Part shown: one piece after another, positions 17,053 through 26,884 of the stretch
Layout of the letters: every line of letters starts with the position of its first letter
Numbering within the stretch: the first letter of the stretch is position 1
Source: Micromonospora coerulea
GTDB taxonomy: Bacteria > Actinomycetota > Actinomycetes > Mycobacteriales > Micromonosporaceae
Direction: 5' to 3'
Length of the DNA: 64,000 bases
NCBI RefSeq assembly: GCF_016598485.1
Contig: NZ_JAEMUW010000002.1
Location: 372,001-436,000 of the forward strand
Notes under the pieces: generated by a model
Databases searched by the model: none
Seen by the model: the letters and a program-made list of their open reading frames with translations, nothing else
Told to the model about the DNA's origin: nothing
Translations under genes and position numbers: made by a program

Positions 17053-18024
17053 ATGCGGGTCCGGGATGCGGTTGTCGTGATCACTGGCGCCTCAAGCGGG
17101 ATCGGACGGGCGACCGCCCTGGCCTTCGCCGACAAGGGCGCGGCGGTGGTACTTGCCGCGCGGCGTGAGGAGGCGCTGGCGGAGGTCGCGGGTGAGTGCG
17201 CGCAGCGCGGCGCTCAGGCGTTGGTCGTACCGACCGACGTCACGGATCCTGTCGCGGTGGAGGCGTTGGGCCGGCGGGCTATGGAACGGTTCGGCCGCAT
17301 CGACGTGTGGGTCAACAACGCCGCGGTTACCGTCTTCGGGCCTTTCGAGGAGACGCCGCTGCAGGACATCCGGCGGGTGCTGGATGTGAATGTCATGGGT
17401 TACGTGCACGGGGCACGCACCGCGCTGCCGTATCTACGTGAGCAGGGCCAGGGCGTGTTGGTGAACGTCTCGTCGATCGTCGGGGTGGTGTCGCAGCCGT
17501 ACACCCACGCGTACGTCATGGCCAAGTTCGCCATCCGGGCGCTGAGCGCCAGCCTGCGGCAGGAGCTGCGGCTGACCGGGCCGCGCGGTGTGCATGTTTG
17601 CGCCGTCCTACCGGCCACCATCGACACCCCACTGTTCCAGCACGGGGCCAACTACACGGGTCGCAAGGCGATCGCCATGCCGCCGGTGTATCCGCCGGAG
17701 CGCGTTGCCCGGTCCATCGTCAACCTGGTCCGTCGCCCACGGCGAGAGGTCATCGTCGGGCCGGCAGGGCGCAGCATCGTGATGCAATCGAAGCTGACGC
17801 CCGGGCTGATGGAACGCGTGCTGGCTCGGCAGGTCGACAAGGCGCATCTGTCCCGCGACGAGCCGGCCCCGGCATCCTCGGGCAATCTCTTCGCACCCGC
17901 GCCGGGCGCCGGTTCAGTCGACGGCGGCTGGGGCGGTCGCCGGCGGACGGCGAGGCGACGCCTGGTCACGGCCGCCCTGCTAACGACGGCCGCTGTGGTG
18001 GGCGCCCGCCGATGGCGGCGATGA
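17053..18024 (+). CDS. SDR-family oxidoreductase with a C-terminal hydrophobic tail
   Basis: The product has 323 residues from ATG 17053. It has the Rossmann motif TGASSGIG (11-18), NNA (88-90), catalytic Ser about 141 (NVSSIVG), Tyr 154 and Lys 158 (YVMAK), so it is a complete classical NAD(P)-dependent SDR. Beyond the usual 250 residues is a disordered Pro/Ala-rich stretch, a basic patch (GRRRTARRR) and a short hydrophobic segment (LVTAALLTTAAVVG). This arrangement suggests membrane tethering, as in several actinomycete SDRs. Substrate unknown. Confidence 0.88.
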   Translation: MRVRDAVVVITGASSGIGRATALAFADKGAAVVLAARREEALAEVAGECAQRGAQALVVPTDVTDPVAVEALGRRAMERFGRIDVWVNNAAVTVFGPFEETPLQDIRRVLDVNVMGYVHGARTALPYLREQGQGVLVNVSSIVGVVSQPYTHAYVMAKFAIRALSASLRQELRLTGPRGVHVCAVLPATIDTPLFQHGANYTGRKAIAMPPVYPPERVARSIVNLVRRPRREVIVGPAGRSIVMQSKLTPGLMERVLARQVDKAHLSRDEPAPASSGNLFAPAPGAGSVDGGWGGRRRTARRRLVTAALLTTAAVVGARRWRR

Positions 18025-18244
18025 GTGCCTGGGACGTTCACGAGTTGACAGCGGCGCCCGGCACGCATCGGCGCGCCCGGCCGACGCCGCCCTGGTCCTG
18101 CCGCCGCGCTGCCCGCGGGTGCGGGAGTGACCTCCAGCGCCGCCCGTGCCGACCATGCACACGTCTCACCATTCGCCCCCCACGTCATCGTGGGTACGGC
18201 AAGACGTGGCGGTGTCACTTGGTTCCGCTCGGGTAGCCCGTTCC

Positions 18245-20080
18245 ATGGGAGGCGGACGGATCGCGGACCAGGGCTTCCTGGCCGATGGCCGCAGCGCAGT
18301 GCTGGTGGACCGCGCCGGGTCGGTGAACTGGTGGTGCCCTGCGCGGTTCGACGCTCCGTCGGTGTTCGCCCGCCTACTTGACGATGAGGCCGGGCACTGG
18401 GTGATCCGCCCCGAGGGTAGGTTCAGCACGGAACGCGCCTACCTTACCGATACGCTCGTGCTTCGTACCGTCTTCACCACCGCGACCGGCAGCGTGGCGG
18501 TGATCGACGCGCTGGCCCTGGAACCAGGGGCGCGGGGCCATGAGGTCGGTCTGCACTCGCCGAGGGTGCTGGCCCGGGTGGTGCGGGGGCTCTCTGGCGA
18601 GGTCCCGCTGCGGTTGCACTACCGGCCACGGTTCGAGTACGGCCGGATGATCGCCCAGCTGGTGCGGCAGGACGACGCGTTGGTCGCCAGTGCCGCGTCG
18701 GCCCGGCTGGATCTGCGCGCGACCATCCCACTGGTGTCCGAGGTTGGGGAGGCGTTCGGGTCGTTCACGGTGCGGGCCGGCGAGACGCATGGCTTCACCC
18801 TGGGGTACGCGCCGGCTTACGATGCCGGCCCACCGGCGGTGCTCGATGCCGAGCAGGTGATCGACAACGCCGTCGCAGGCTGGCGCTCCTTCATGGGCCT
18901 GCACGACTACCGTGGCCGCTACCGGGAGCAGGTGCGACGCAGCGCGCTGGTGGTACAGGGCATGACCTACCGGCCCAGTGGTGCGCTGGTGGCCGCCCCG
19001 ACGATGTCCCTGCCCGAGGAGTTGGGCGGTGAACGAAACTACGACTACCGCTACGGCTGGGTACGCGACTTCAGCTTCACGCTGGAGGCGCTCTGGCGCG
19101 TGGCCTGCACTGACGAGGTCAACCTGCATGTCGGGTGGTTGGCACGGTCGATGGGCATGAACGAGGGCATCGTGCCGATCATGTACGGGGTGGAGGGGGA
19201 ACGGGACCTCACCGAGCACCATCTCGAGCACCTGGCCGGCTTCGCCGGCAGCCGCCCGGTACTGGTGGGCAACGACGCCTGGCGACAACGGCAGAACGAC
19301 GTGCACGGTGAGCCGCTCAGCGCCGCCTGGCTGATGCGGGAGCACCTCGACCCGATGCCGCCGGACATCCGCCAACTGCTGCGCGCGTTGGCCGAGCGGG
19401 CCGCGCAGGACTGGCACCTGCCGGACGCCGGGATGTGGGAGGCACGCGACGCGGAACGCCACTACGTGTCATCGAAGGTGCAGTGCTGGACGGCGTTGGA
19501 CCGAGCCGTCCGCTTCGGGTCCCACCTGGGCTCCGAGGCGGACGTCGCCAGGTGGGCAGCGGCACGGGACGAGGTGCGACGAGCTGTGCTGACCCGGGGC
19601 TGGAGCGACCGGGTGGCGGCCTTCACCGCGGCCTTCGACACCGATGAGCTGGATGCGTCGGTGCTGCTGATGCCGCTGGTCGGCTTCCTTCGCGCCGACG
19701 ACCCGAGAATGCGTTCCACCATCCGGACGATCGAGGAGAGGTTGTCCCATGACGGCCTGCTGCGCCGCTGGGACGGCGACCCCGCCGGCTTCGTGATCTC
19801 CTCCTTCTGGCTGGTCAGCTGCCTGGCGCTGGCCGGCGAGCGCGACCGGGCCGGGCAGCTTTTCGAGCGGCTCGCCGACCGGGTCAACGACCTGGGCCTG
19901 TTCGCCGAGCAGATTGACCCGTACAGCGGGGAAGCCCTGGGCAACTTCCCTCAGGCGTTCTCACACATCGGCCTCATCAACGCCGCCGGAGACCTCACCG
20001 ACCTGGACGCCGGCCGCCACGACCTTCCGCCGGCACCAGAGCGGATCATCCCCGCCACCCAGGGAGCGGTCGACCGGTGA
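18245..20080 (+). CDS. GH15 glucoamylase/trehalase-like enzyme
   Basis: The protein has about 611 residues from ATG 18245; an upstream ATG at 18146 gives a less plausible leader. The N-terminal DQGFLADGRSAVLVDRAGSV, then NWWCPARFDAPSVF, is the beta domain of bacterial GH15 proteins. NYDYRYGWVRDFSF and KVQCWTALDRA line the active site of the alpha-toroid. FAEQIDP followed by GEALGNFPQAFSHIGL holds the catalytic Glu region. No signal peptide, so intracellular. Bacterial members act on trehalose, maltodextrin or dextran. A damaged paralogue lies at 59.5-60.2 kb. Confidence 0.88.
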   Translation: MGGGRIADQGFLADGRSAVLVDRAGSVNWWCPARFDAPSVFARLLDDEAGHWVIRPEGRFSTERAYLTDTLVLRTVFTTATGSVAVIDALALEPGARGHEVGLHSPRVLARVVRGLSGEVPLRLHYRPRFEYGRMIAQLVRQDDALVASAASARLDLRATIPLVSEVGEAFGSFTVRAGETHGFTLGYAPAYDAGPPAVLDAEQVIDNAVAGWRSFMGLHDYRGRYREQVRRSALVVQGMTYRPSGALVAAPTMSLPEELGGERNYDYRYGWVRDFSFTLEALWRVACTDEVNLHVGWLARSMGMNEGIVPIMYGVEGERDLTEHHLEHLAGFAGSRPVLVGNDAWRQRQNDVHGEPLSAAWLMREHLDPMPPDIRQLLRALAERAAQDWHLPDAGMWEARDAERHYVSSKVQCWTALDRAVRFGSHLGSEADVARWAAARDEVRRAVLTRGWSDRVAAFTAAFDTDELDASVLLMPLVGFLRADDPRMRSTIRTIEERLSHDGLLRRWDGDPAGFVISSFWLVSCLALAGERDRAGQLFERLADRVNDLGLFAEQIDPYSGEALGNFPQAFSHIGLINAAGDLTDLDAGRHDLPPAPERIIPATQGAVDR

Positions 20081-20211
20081 CCGACCACTGACCGCACCGT
20101 TGACCGCCCGCACGACAACGACGGCGGCCGAAATCCGCTCTCGCTTGAGGTTGTGAGCGCAAGGCTCGAAGACGGCAAGGCGCCGCTAACGGTCTAACGG
20201 GCCGATGACAA

Positions 20212-20994
20212 TCAGTCGAGCCTGGTCGCGAAGCGGCGCATTGGTTCGGACCAGGCCTTCGGATCCAGCCATGGGAAGGTGTGGGCGCCGGCGACTTCGA
20301 CGTACTCGCCGGTGGCCGGTAGAGCTGCGAGCTGGCGGCCCCACCGGGAGGAACTGATCAGGTCGTCGCGTCCGCGGATGACCAGCAGGGGAACCCTGAA
20401 GCGGGTCACGGGTTCCTCGATCCTGTGGTCGAGATGTGCGCGTGCGAGGTGCAGCATGCGTGGAAGCCCTGCCCGCTTCCACTCGGGGCGGTGTGAGTCG
20501 CTCAGCCCGGGTGGCTCCCGGCGCCCGTCCAGTCGCCAGCGGATGAGCAGACGCAGCGGGCTCCGAGCGACGGGGTCAACCGTGGGGCTGGCCAGGACGA
20601 CACCACGCACATCGGGGTGGCCCACGGCAGCCTGCGCGGCAACCTGAGTGCCGCTGGAATGGCCGGCGAGCACCACCGGACCGAGTCGCTGGGCGGCGAG
20701 CCAGTCCGCGACCGCATCGCCAAACTCCGCCACGGTGAGCTCGTGCGGCGGTTCACCGCTGCCGGCAAAGCCGGGGAGTTCGACGAGGTGCGCCCGCGTC
20801 CACTCGCCGAGAGCGCCGAGGCCCGGCATGAGGTAGTCGGCCACTCCCATGCCCTGGACGAGCACCAGCTCGGGCACATCGGCTCGCGGCTCGCCGACCG
20901 CCCGGCTGCGCATCCGACCCAACGGACCGTCGTGGTACGACGTCGTCACATCCGAGGGAAACGGTGGCGCGTACGGCTGGGGCTTCTTCCGCAT
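20212..20994 (-). CDS. Serine-type alpha/beta hydrolase
   Basis: The product has 260 residues. The elbow AGHSSGTQ gives the nucleophile Ser, GRDDLISS the acid, and GAHTFPW the His, so the triad is complete. The oxyanion segment LVQGMGV replaces the usual HG motif. No signal peptide is visible. It is convergent with the GH15 gene. Esterase or peptidase activity is likely; the substrate is unknown. Confidence 0.8.
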   Translation of the reverse strand: MRKKPQPYAPPFPSDVTTSYHDGPLGRMRSRAVGEPRADVPELVLVQGMGVADYLMPGLGALGEWTRAHLVELPGFAGSGEPPHELTVAEFGDAVADWLAAQRLGPVVLAGHSSGTQVAAQAAVGHPDVRGVVLASPTVDPVARSPLRLLIRWRLDGRREPPGLSDSHRPEWKRAGLPRMLHLARAHLDHRIEEPVTRFRVPLLVIRGRDDLISSSRWGRQLAALPATGEYVEVAGAHTFPWLDPKAWSEPMRRFATRLD

Positions 20995-21072
20995 ACCCGG
21001 GATTACCCGACAGCCTTGGACGGAACCGGGCGTACCGGATGATTTTCGGGGTAACCGCCGCCGGGAGGTGGG

Positions 21073-22464
21073 ATGAAACTACCCCGCGAGGTGGCGGCAT
21101 TCGACTCCGCTTCTGCCATGGTGATGGCAACTGCCCGCTACCTGCATCACCGCGACACGCCACCAATGGGCAGGCCCGCTGGGCGGCTCTTGCGTCCCCT
21201 CGCGACCGCCGCGAACCGGCTTCCGGTCCGGCTCAGAGAGACGATCTACAGCCTGGCCAGCGGAGCCGAGGCGCAGCCGGCGGCACGAATGGCGGCCCTC
21301 GACATCGAGCAGGTCGCCGCCTCGATCGTCCGATTCTATCCGCAGCGCCGGTACCCGGCGGTCATCCTCGGCTCGTCCAGCGGAGCGCTCGTGCATCTGT
21401 GCGCGGCCCTCGGTATTGCCTGGTTGCCCCAGACGCTTCTGCTCCCGCTGCGTCAACGGCACGTGCCCCCGGATGATCCGATGCGCGCCCTGCACGCCTT
21501 CGACGCCACCGCCCAGGCGCTGTTGGCACGCAACCCCGACTTCGTCCTGCACCACATGCATGATCCGAACCAGGATCGGTTGACGTCGCGGCGGATGGCC
21601 TACTTCCGGGTCAAACGCACCCGGCTCGGACCCGCGTACGAACGATTCCTGACCAACACGCTCGATCCCGGCGGCGTGGTCCTGCTCGCCGAGTGCACCC
21701 GGCGATGGCCCACCACCCGCGTCGGCGAGCGACACGTCTTCCAGTTCGGTGCCGTCGGCGGACTGCAGCCGTCGCAGTATCACGAGGGCGATCCCCGAAT
21801 AGCGGCATACCTACGCCGTTACGGAGTCAGGCGGACCCGGTGGGAGGCGCCGACGCCCGACAGCGAAAGCCCTGAGGCGGAATGGGGATTCGAACCGGCG
21901 TTACGGGACGAGGCGACCGCGTTCGCGCGCCGACACGGCTATCAGGTACGGCGGCTGATCTTCGACGACCCCGAGGACCTCAGCCCGCTCATCGCGGACC
22001 TGTATCGCTGGTGGTACCGACAACGCGGCCTGCCAACCAACCGACTGCTGGTGGAGTCGTTCATCCTCGCCGACCCCTGGTGGGCTCTCCGGACCGGTTG
22101 CGTGCCCTACTGGAGCACCTTCCCCGTCCAGAGTTCAGCCGACGCACTCGAGCGCTATCTCGATCAGTCGGACACCTACGACTACTTGCACCTCACGCTT
22201 TTCTGCCATGGTGTGGAATCCGTGGGACTGGCAAGCGTCGACCAGTGGCACCGGGTGCTTCAACATGCCCGAGTGGCGGGATCGTTCGCCGGAGTGGAGC
22301 CTGGTCGGTACCCGAGCGACCTTGCGACGTTCTTCCGCTACCAGTCCGCTCTGCGCGCCCTACCCGCCCGATACCCGATCCCCGAGCCACTCCAGCTGAG
22401 GGAGTTCGAGGGATTCTTCGCGCAGCGTTGCCATCGCTATCCAGCCGTGCGGATGGAAGGCTGA
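21073..22464 (+). CDS. Unknown 463-residue protein
   Basis: A long single gene from ATG 21073 behind GGGAGGTGGG. One strand-loop-helix (YPAVILGSSSGALVHLCAALG, about 95-115) looks like a nucleotide or substrate loop (GSSSG). Other conserved-looking blocks are HHMHDPNQDR, FQFGAVGGLQPSQYHEG and RWWYRQRGLP. Trp, Tyr and His are abundant. There is no membrane helix or signal. Related unnamed proteins exist in actinomycetes as far as I recall, but no function. It could be an enzyme with a GSSSG loop; that is inference. Confidence 0.65.
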   Translation: MKLPREVAAFDSASAMVMATARYLHHRDTPPMGRPAGRLLRPLATAANRLPVRLRETIYSLASGAEAQPAARMAALDIEQVAASIVRFYPQRRYPAVILGSSSGALVHLCAALGIAWLPQTLLLPLRQRHVPPDDPMRALHAFDATAQALLARNPDFVLHHMHDPNQDRLTSRRMAYFRVKRTRLGPAYERFLTNTLDPGGVVLLAECTRRWPTTRVGERHVFQFGAVGGLQPSQYHEGDPRIAAYLRRYGVRRTRWEAPTPDSESPEAEWGFEPALRDEATAFARRHGYQVRRLIFDDPEDLSPLIADLYRWWYRQRGLPTNRLLVESFILADPWWALRTGCVPYWSTFPVQSSADALERYLDQSDTYDYLHLTLFCHGVESVGLASVDQWHRVLQHARVAGSFAGVEPGRYPSDLATFFRYQSALRALPARYPIPEPLQLREFEGFFAQRCHRYPAVRMEG

Positions 22465-22514
22465 AGTCCCAGCGTCGGTTCAACACGCCCGCCGATCCGA
22501 CAGCGCACGGCGCC

Positions 22515-23180
22515 TTACCGGTCGCCTGGGACCACCAGGCCGGACTCGTACGCCACGACGACGGCCTGGGTGCGGTCGCGCAGGCCGAGCTTGGCGAGCA
22601 CCCGGCTGACGTGGGACTTGACGGTCTCTTCCCCGACGACGAGCCGGGCGGCGATCTCGGGGTTCGACAGCCCCTCGGCGATCAGCCGCAGCACCTCGGT
22701 CTCCCGGGTGGTGAGCGCTTGGAGCGCCGCATCCGGTTCGCGGCGGCGTACGCGGATCCTGGCGAATTCGGCGACGAGCCGTCGGGTCACCGTCGGGGCG
22801 AGCAGGGCCTCCCCGGCGGCGACGATGCGGACGGCGTCGAAGAGGCGCTCGGCGGTCGCGTCCTTGAGGAGGAAGCCGCTCGCGCCCGCATCGAGGGCGT
22901 CGTACACGTGCTCGTCGAGGTCGAACGTCGTCAGGATCAGCACCCGAGGCGGCTCGGGGTCGGTGAGGAGGCGGCGGGTCGCTTCGATGCCGTCCATCCC
23001 CGGCATGCGGATGTCCATGAGGACGACGTCGGGGCGCAGGTCGCGGCAAATCCGCACGGCCTGCTCGCCCTCGGCGGCCGAGCCGACGACCGCGAAGTCG
23101 GGCTGGGTCGCCAGCAGGACTTCGAAGGCGGCCCGCACGACGTCCTGGTCGTCGACCACGACGATGCGGGTGGCCGTCAC
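22515..23180 (-). CDS. NarL/LuxR-type response regulator
   Basis: The product has 221 residues. The receiver domain has the acidic pair VVDDQD, phosphorylatable Asp 56 (LMDIRMPGMDG), the T of LTTFDLD and the K of FLLKD. The C-terminal LuxR-type helix-turn-helix has TTRETEVLRLIAEGLSN and VKSHVSRVLAKLGLRDR. It overlaps the histidine kinase gene by 4 nt (ATGA), so they form a two-component pair. Likely target: the divergent ABC exporter operon at 24.4 kb. Confidence 0.92.
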   Translation of the reverse strand: MTATRIVVVDDQDVVRAAFEVLLATQPDFAVVGSAAEGEQAVRICRDLRPDVVLMDIRMPGMDGIEATRRLLTDPEPPRVLILTTFDLDEHVYDALDAGASGFLLKDATAERLFDAVRIVAAGEALLAPTVTRRLVAEFARIRVRRREPDAALQALTTRETEVLRLIAEGLSNPEIAARLVVGEETVKSHVSRVLAKLGLRDRTQAVVVAYESGLVVPGDR

Positions 23181-24307
23181 GGCGTGGCTCCCTTCGTCGG
23201 CAGGACGGCCTCCACGAGGAACCCGGCCCCCGTTGCGGCGCCGGCCGTGACCTGGCCACCGACCATAGCCGCCCGTTCCCGCATCCCGGCCAGCCCGTGC
23301 CCGCTGCTGCCGTTCGAGGCCGGGCCGGGGCCGTTGTCGTAGACCCGCACGTTGAGGTCATCGCCGCGGTAATGCAGCTCCACGTCGACGGCCGCGCCGG
23401 GCGCGTGGCGGCGGGCGTTGGTCAGCGCCTCCTGCACGATGCGGTACGCCGTCAGCTCCACCCCGGGGTCGAGCGGTTCGACCGAGCCGCTCACGATCAG
23501 GCGTACGCCACCGCCCACAGCCGCGTCGCGTACCTCGTCGAGAAGGGCGTTGAGCTGGCCGAGCCCGGGTTGAGGGCGAAGCGTGGGCTCGGCGTCCACA
23601 TCCTCCCGGAGTACGCCCAGCAAACGCCGCATCTCCGTCAGGGCCATCCGCGCGGTGTCCCCGATGGCGGTCAGCCGACGAGCCCCGTCCGGTGGCAGGC
23701 CCGGTGTCGCGAGCCGGGCCGCCTCGGCCTGCAAGGCGATGATGGTGATGTGGTGCGCCACCACATCGTGGAGTTCCCGGGCGATGCGGGCTCGTTCGCC
23801 GCGGGCGGCGTGCTCCATCAGCGATGCGGCAGCCGACTGTTGAGTAGCGCGGTGGCGGCGCCGCTCGTCCCGCAGTTGCATGGTGGCGCCGGCAGCCGTC
23901 GCCAGCGCCGCGACCGCCAGCAGGATCAGGGCGAAGGGCTTCCCGCCCGGCCGGTCGCTCGACACCGGCACCGCCGCGTACCCGGCAAACGGCAGGATCA
24001 AGGAACAGGCCGTCCGTAGTGGACGCAGGCGGCCGGCGACCCCGTAGAGCAGGGCCAGAGCGGTGACCCCGGCGACGGTAACCGGATAGGAGATCATCAG
24101 GCCGGACAAGGCCGCCGAAGCGGACAGGACAGCCGCCGTCGCGGGCCAGAGGCGTACCAGGGCGACGGGTGCGACGACCGCGAGAGCGATGAGGGCCGCG
24201 ATCGCCGTCGGCGGCCGGTCGGACGCGCGCGCCGCCGCCTCGGTCACCGCCACGGCGCCGAGTGCGGCCGTCGCTGCGGCCAGCCCCATCCCCCTCACGC
24301 CAGCCAT
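23177..24307 (-). CDS. Membrane histidine kinase (HisKA_3 type)
   Basis: The product has 376 residues from ATG 24307, with four to five membrane helices in the first 145 residues. The dimerisation and phosphoacceptor motif is ERARIARELHDVVAHH (His about 180). The ATP-binding domain shows QEALTNARRHAPG, VYDNGPGP and GHGLAGMRERAAMVGG. This is the DesK/NarX-like class that pairs with LuxR-type regulators. The short loops suggest it senses the membrane itself or the neighbouring transporter substrate. Confidence 0.9.
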   Translation of the reverse strand: MAGVRGMGLAAATAALGAVAVTEAAARASDRPPTAIAALIALAVVAPVALVRLWPATAAVLSASAALSGLMISYPVTVAGVTALALLYGVAGRLRPLRTACSLILPFAGYAAVPVSSDRPGGKPFALILLAVAALATAAGATMQLRDERRRHRATQQSAAASLMEHAARGERARIARELHDVVAHHITIIALQAEAARLATPGLPPDGARRLTAIGDTARMALTEMRRLLGVLREDVDAEPTLRPQPGLGQLNALLDEVRDAAVGGGVRLIVSGSVEPLDPGVELTAYRIVQEALTNARRHAPGAAVDVELHYRGDDLNVRVYDNGPGPASNGSSGHGLAGMRERAAMVGGQVTAGAATGAGFLVEAVLPTKGATP

Positions 24308-24443
24308 TGTGACCGGCCCGGGCGCCGGTGTCGTCCATCGCGGCAGGGATGCGGCCTCCCCCGCAGGAGGGAGGCGGCCACCGGCAGAAGACCCCTCTGC
24401 GCCGTGACGCGCCCGCCGGGCGCCGCCGCATAACCTGCCTGCC

Positions 24444-25388
24444 ATGGAACCCACGATCGAGGTACGCGGGCTACGCAAGCGCTACCGCACGACCGTCGCG
24501 GTGGACGGGCTGTCGTTCACCGTTCGGGCCGGCGAGGTGACCGGCTTCGTCGGGCCCAACGGCGCCGGCAAGTCGACGACGATGCGGCTGATCCTCGGGC
24601 TCGACGCGCCGGACGAGGGCGAGGCTCTGGTCAACGGCCGCCCCTACCGCTCGTTGCGTACGCCGCTGACCTACGTCGGCGCCCTGCTGGACGCCTCCGC
24701 TGTGCACCCGGGCCGGCGAGCCCGCGACCACCTGCTCTGGCTGGCTCACAGCAACGGCATCGGCAAGCGCCGGGTGTCCGAGGTGCTCGACCAGGTGGGC
24801 CTGGCCTCGGCCGCCCGCCGCCGGGCCGGAGGCTTCTCGCTCGGCATGCAGCAGCGGCTGGGCATCGCCGCCGCGCTGCTCGGCGATCCGCCGGTGCTCA
24901 TGTTCGACGAGCCGGTCAACGGGCTCGACCCGGACGGCATCGTCTGGATCCGGGGCCTGATGCGGTCGCTGGCCGCCGGGGGCCGGGCGGTCCTGGTCTC
25001 CAGCCACCTGATGGGCGAGCTCGAGGGAACCGCCGACCATCTGATCGCGGTCGGCCGGGGCCGCCTGATCGCCGACACGAGCGTGGCCAAGCTCCTAGCG
25101 GCGGCGTCCAAGGACCGCGTCGAGGTCACCACCGCGCAGCGGGCCGAGGCGACGACCGTGCTCGCCAACGCGGGCGCGACAGTCACCGTGGCCGGCCCGG
25201 AGACCGTCGTCGTCGAAGGGCTGCGCGGCGACCGGGTGTCGGCGCTGCTGACCGAGGCCCGCATCCCGTTCTCCGAACTGCGACGGCACCGGGCCTCCCT
25301 CGAGGAGGCGTACATGGACCTGACGCGCGGCGCCATCGAGTTCGCGCCCGAGACCGGCGCGCCGGCGGCCGAAGGGAGCGTACGGTGA
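24444..25388 (+). CDS. ABC transporter ATP-binding protein
   Basis: The product has 314 residues. Walker A GPNGAGKST (37-45), the signature FSLGMQQRLG, Walker B VLMFDEP and the switch His in SSHLMGE are all intact. The roughly 80-residue C-terminal extension with RVEVTTAQRAE is the DUF4162-like tail of drug- and bacteriocin-exporter ATPases. It heads an operon with two permeases (4-nt overlaps) and diverges from a two-component system, the usual layout of antibiotic- or peptide-responsive exporters. Confidence 0.93.
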   Translation: MEPTIEVRGLRKRYRTTVAVDGLSFTVRAGEVTGFVGPNGAGKSTTMRLILGLDAPDEGEALVNGRPYRSLRTPLTYVGALLDASAVHPGRRARDHLLWLAHSNGIGKRRVSEVLDQVGLASAARRRAGGFSLGMQQRLGIAAALLGDPPVLMFDEPVNGLDPDGIVWIRGLMRSLAAGGRAVLVSSHLMGELEGTADHLIAVGRGRLIADTSVAKLLAAASKDRVEVTTAQRAEATTVLANAGATVTVAGPETVVVEGLRGDRVSALLTEARIPFSELRRHRASLEEAYMDLTRGAIEFAPETGAPAAEGSVR

Positions 25389-26884
25389 CCGCTCGCGAAT
25401 CCTTCCCGCGTTTGCTGCTGGCCGAGTGGACCAAGCTGCGGTCGGTGAGCCGCTGGGCCATCACGCTCATCGGCGCGGCGGTGCTCACCATCGGCCTGAG
25501 CTACCTGGCCGCCTCCGGGAACAAGTGGGACCCCCGAGCGCAGGCCGAATTCGTGACCGGGCCGCTCGGCAAGCCGGTCGCCGACAACTTCTACTACGTC
25601 CACCAGCAGATCACCGGCGACACGACGCTCACCGTGCGGGTCGCGTCGTTGACGCCCGCGCAGAACCGGCGCGCCGTCCAGATGGGTTCCGACCAGATGA
25701 CCAAGGTCGACGATCCCAGCCCGTTCGCCCAGCCCGCCGCCGGCATCATGATCAAGGACGGTACGACCCCGGGCTCGTCGTACGCCTCGGTGATGTTGAC
25801 CGCCGCGCAGGGCGTACGCATGCAATGGGATTTCGACGCGGACCGCAAGGGCAGCGCGAGCACCGGAACCCGCTGGTTGAGGCTCGTGCGCTCCGGTCCC
25901 ACGATCACCGGGTACGAGTCGGCCGATGGTGCCCAGTGGCAGAAGATCGCTACGGCGACACCGAAAAACCTTCCGTCCACGGTGGCGGTCGGCTTCTACG
26001 TCTCGTCACCGTCGGCCTTCTACACGACGCGGGGCGGCGGCAGCTCGTCGCTGGGCGAACACCCGACGCGCGCCGATGCGACGTTCGACAACGTGCTCGG
26101 ATCCGGCGCCACATGGCACGGCGATGCTGTCGGCAAGGTCGTGCCGACCGGGAAAGGCGGGGCCCCCGAGGGGCAGTTCACCGAAGCCAACGGCACGTTC
26201 ACGGTGAAGGGCACGGGCAAGGTCGGCCCGAAGCAGCCCGACGACGACATGGTGGAGGCGGCGCTGATCGGCGTCATCGCCGGGCTCATGGCCCTCATCG
26301 CGGTCGGCGTCCTGTACGCCACCTCGGAGTACCACCGGGGCATGATCCGGACGACGTTCGCCGCGACCCCGCGCCGGGGCCGTGTGCTGGCCGCGAAGGC
26401 GATCGTCCTCGGCACCACCTCGTTCCTCGTGGGGCTGGTCGGTGCCGTCGGGTCGTTCGTGCTCGCCATCCCGATCCTGCGGAAGCAGGGCTTCACGACG
26501 CCGGCCTTCCCCCGACCGTCCCTCATGGATGGTTCTGTGCTGCGGGCGCTGCTGCTGACCGCCGCGTTCATGGCCGGGGTCACCGTCGTCGGCCTCGCGA
26601 TCGGCGTACTGCTGCGGCACAGCGCGGCCGCGATCACGATCACCATCGTGCTGGTCCTCGGACCGCTGATCGTCGGCATGATCCTGCCGGGCACCTCGCC
26701 GAAGTGGCTGATGTACACCACGTTGGCGGGCGGGATGGCGACTCAGCGGGCGAAGCCGCCGACCATCACGCTGGCCGAGCCGTGGGCCATGATCGGGCCG
26801 TGGGCCGGGATCGGTGTGGTCGCGGCGTGGGCCATTGTCACCCTCGGGCTCGCCTGGTGGCAGCTGCGAAGGCGGGACGCATGA
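25385..26884 (+). CDS. ABC-2 permease with a large extracellular insert
   Basis: The product has 499 residues, about twice the usual length. Helix 1 (WAITLIGAAVLTIGLSYLA) is followed by about 245 extracytoplasmic residues (about 45-290). These contain FYYVHQQITGDTTLTVRVAS, WDFDADRKGSASTGTRWLRL and TITGYESADGAQWQKIATAT, a jelly-roll like DUF1349/concanavalin-type carbohydrate-binding pattern. Five to six helices follow, with EYHRGMIRTTFAATPRRGRVL, the ABC-2 cytoplasmic motif. The start overlaps the ATPase stop (GTGA). Inference: the insert binds a ligand or the cell wall outside the membrane. Confidence 0.85.
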   Translation: MTARESFPRLLLAEWTKLRSVSRWAITLIGAAVLTIGLSYLAASGNKWDPRAQAEFVTGPLGKPVADNFYYVHQQITGDTTLTVRVASLTPAQNRRAVQMGSDQMTKVDDPSPFAQPAAGIMIKDGTTPGSSYASVMLTAAQGVRMQWDFDADRKGSASTGTRWLRLVRSGPTITGYESADGAQWQKIATATPKNLPSTVAVGFYVSSPSAFYTTRGGGSSSLGEHPTRADATFDNVLGSGATWHGDAVGKVVPTGKGGAPEGQFTEANGTFTVKGTGKVGPKQPDDDMVEAALIGVIAGLMALIAVGVLYATSEYHRGMIRTTFAATPRRGRVLAAKAIVLGTTSFLVGLVGAVGSFVLAIPILRKQGFTTPAFPRPSLMDGSVLRALLLTAAFMAGVTVVGLAIGVLLRHSAAAITITIVLVLGPLIVGMILPGTSPKWLMYTTLAGGMATQRAKPPTITLAEPWAMIGPWAGIGVVAAWAIVTLGLAWWQLRRRDA

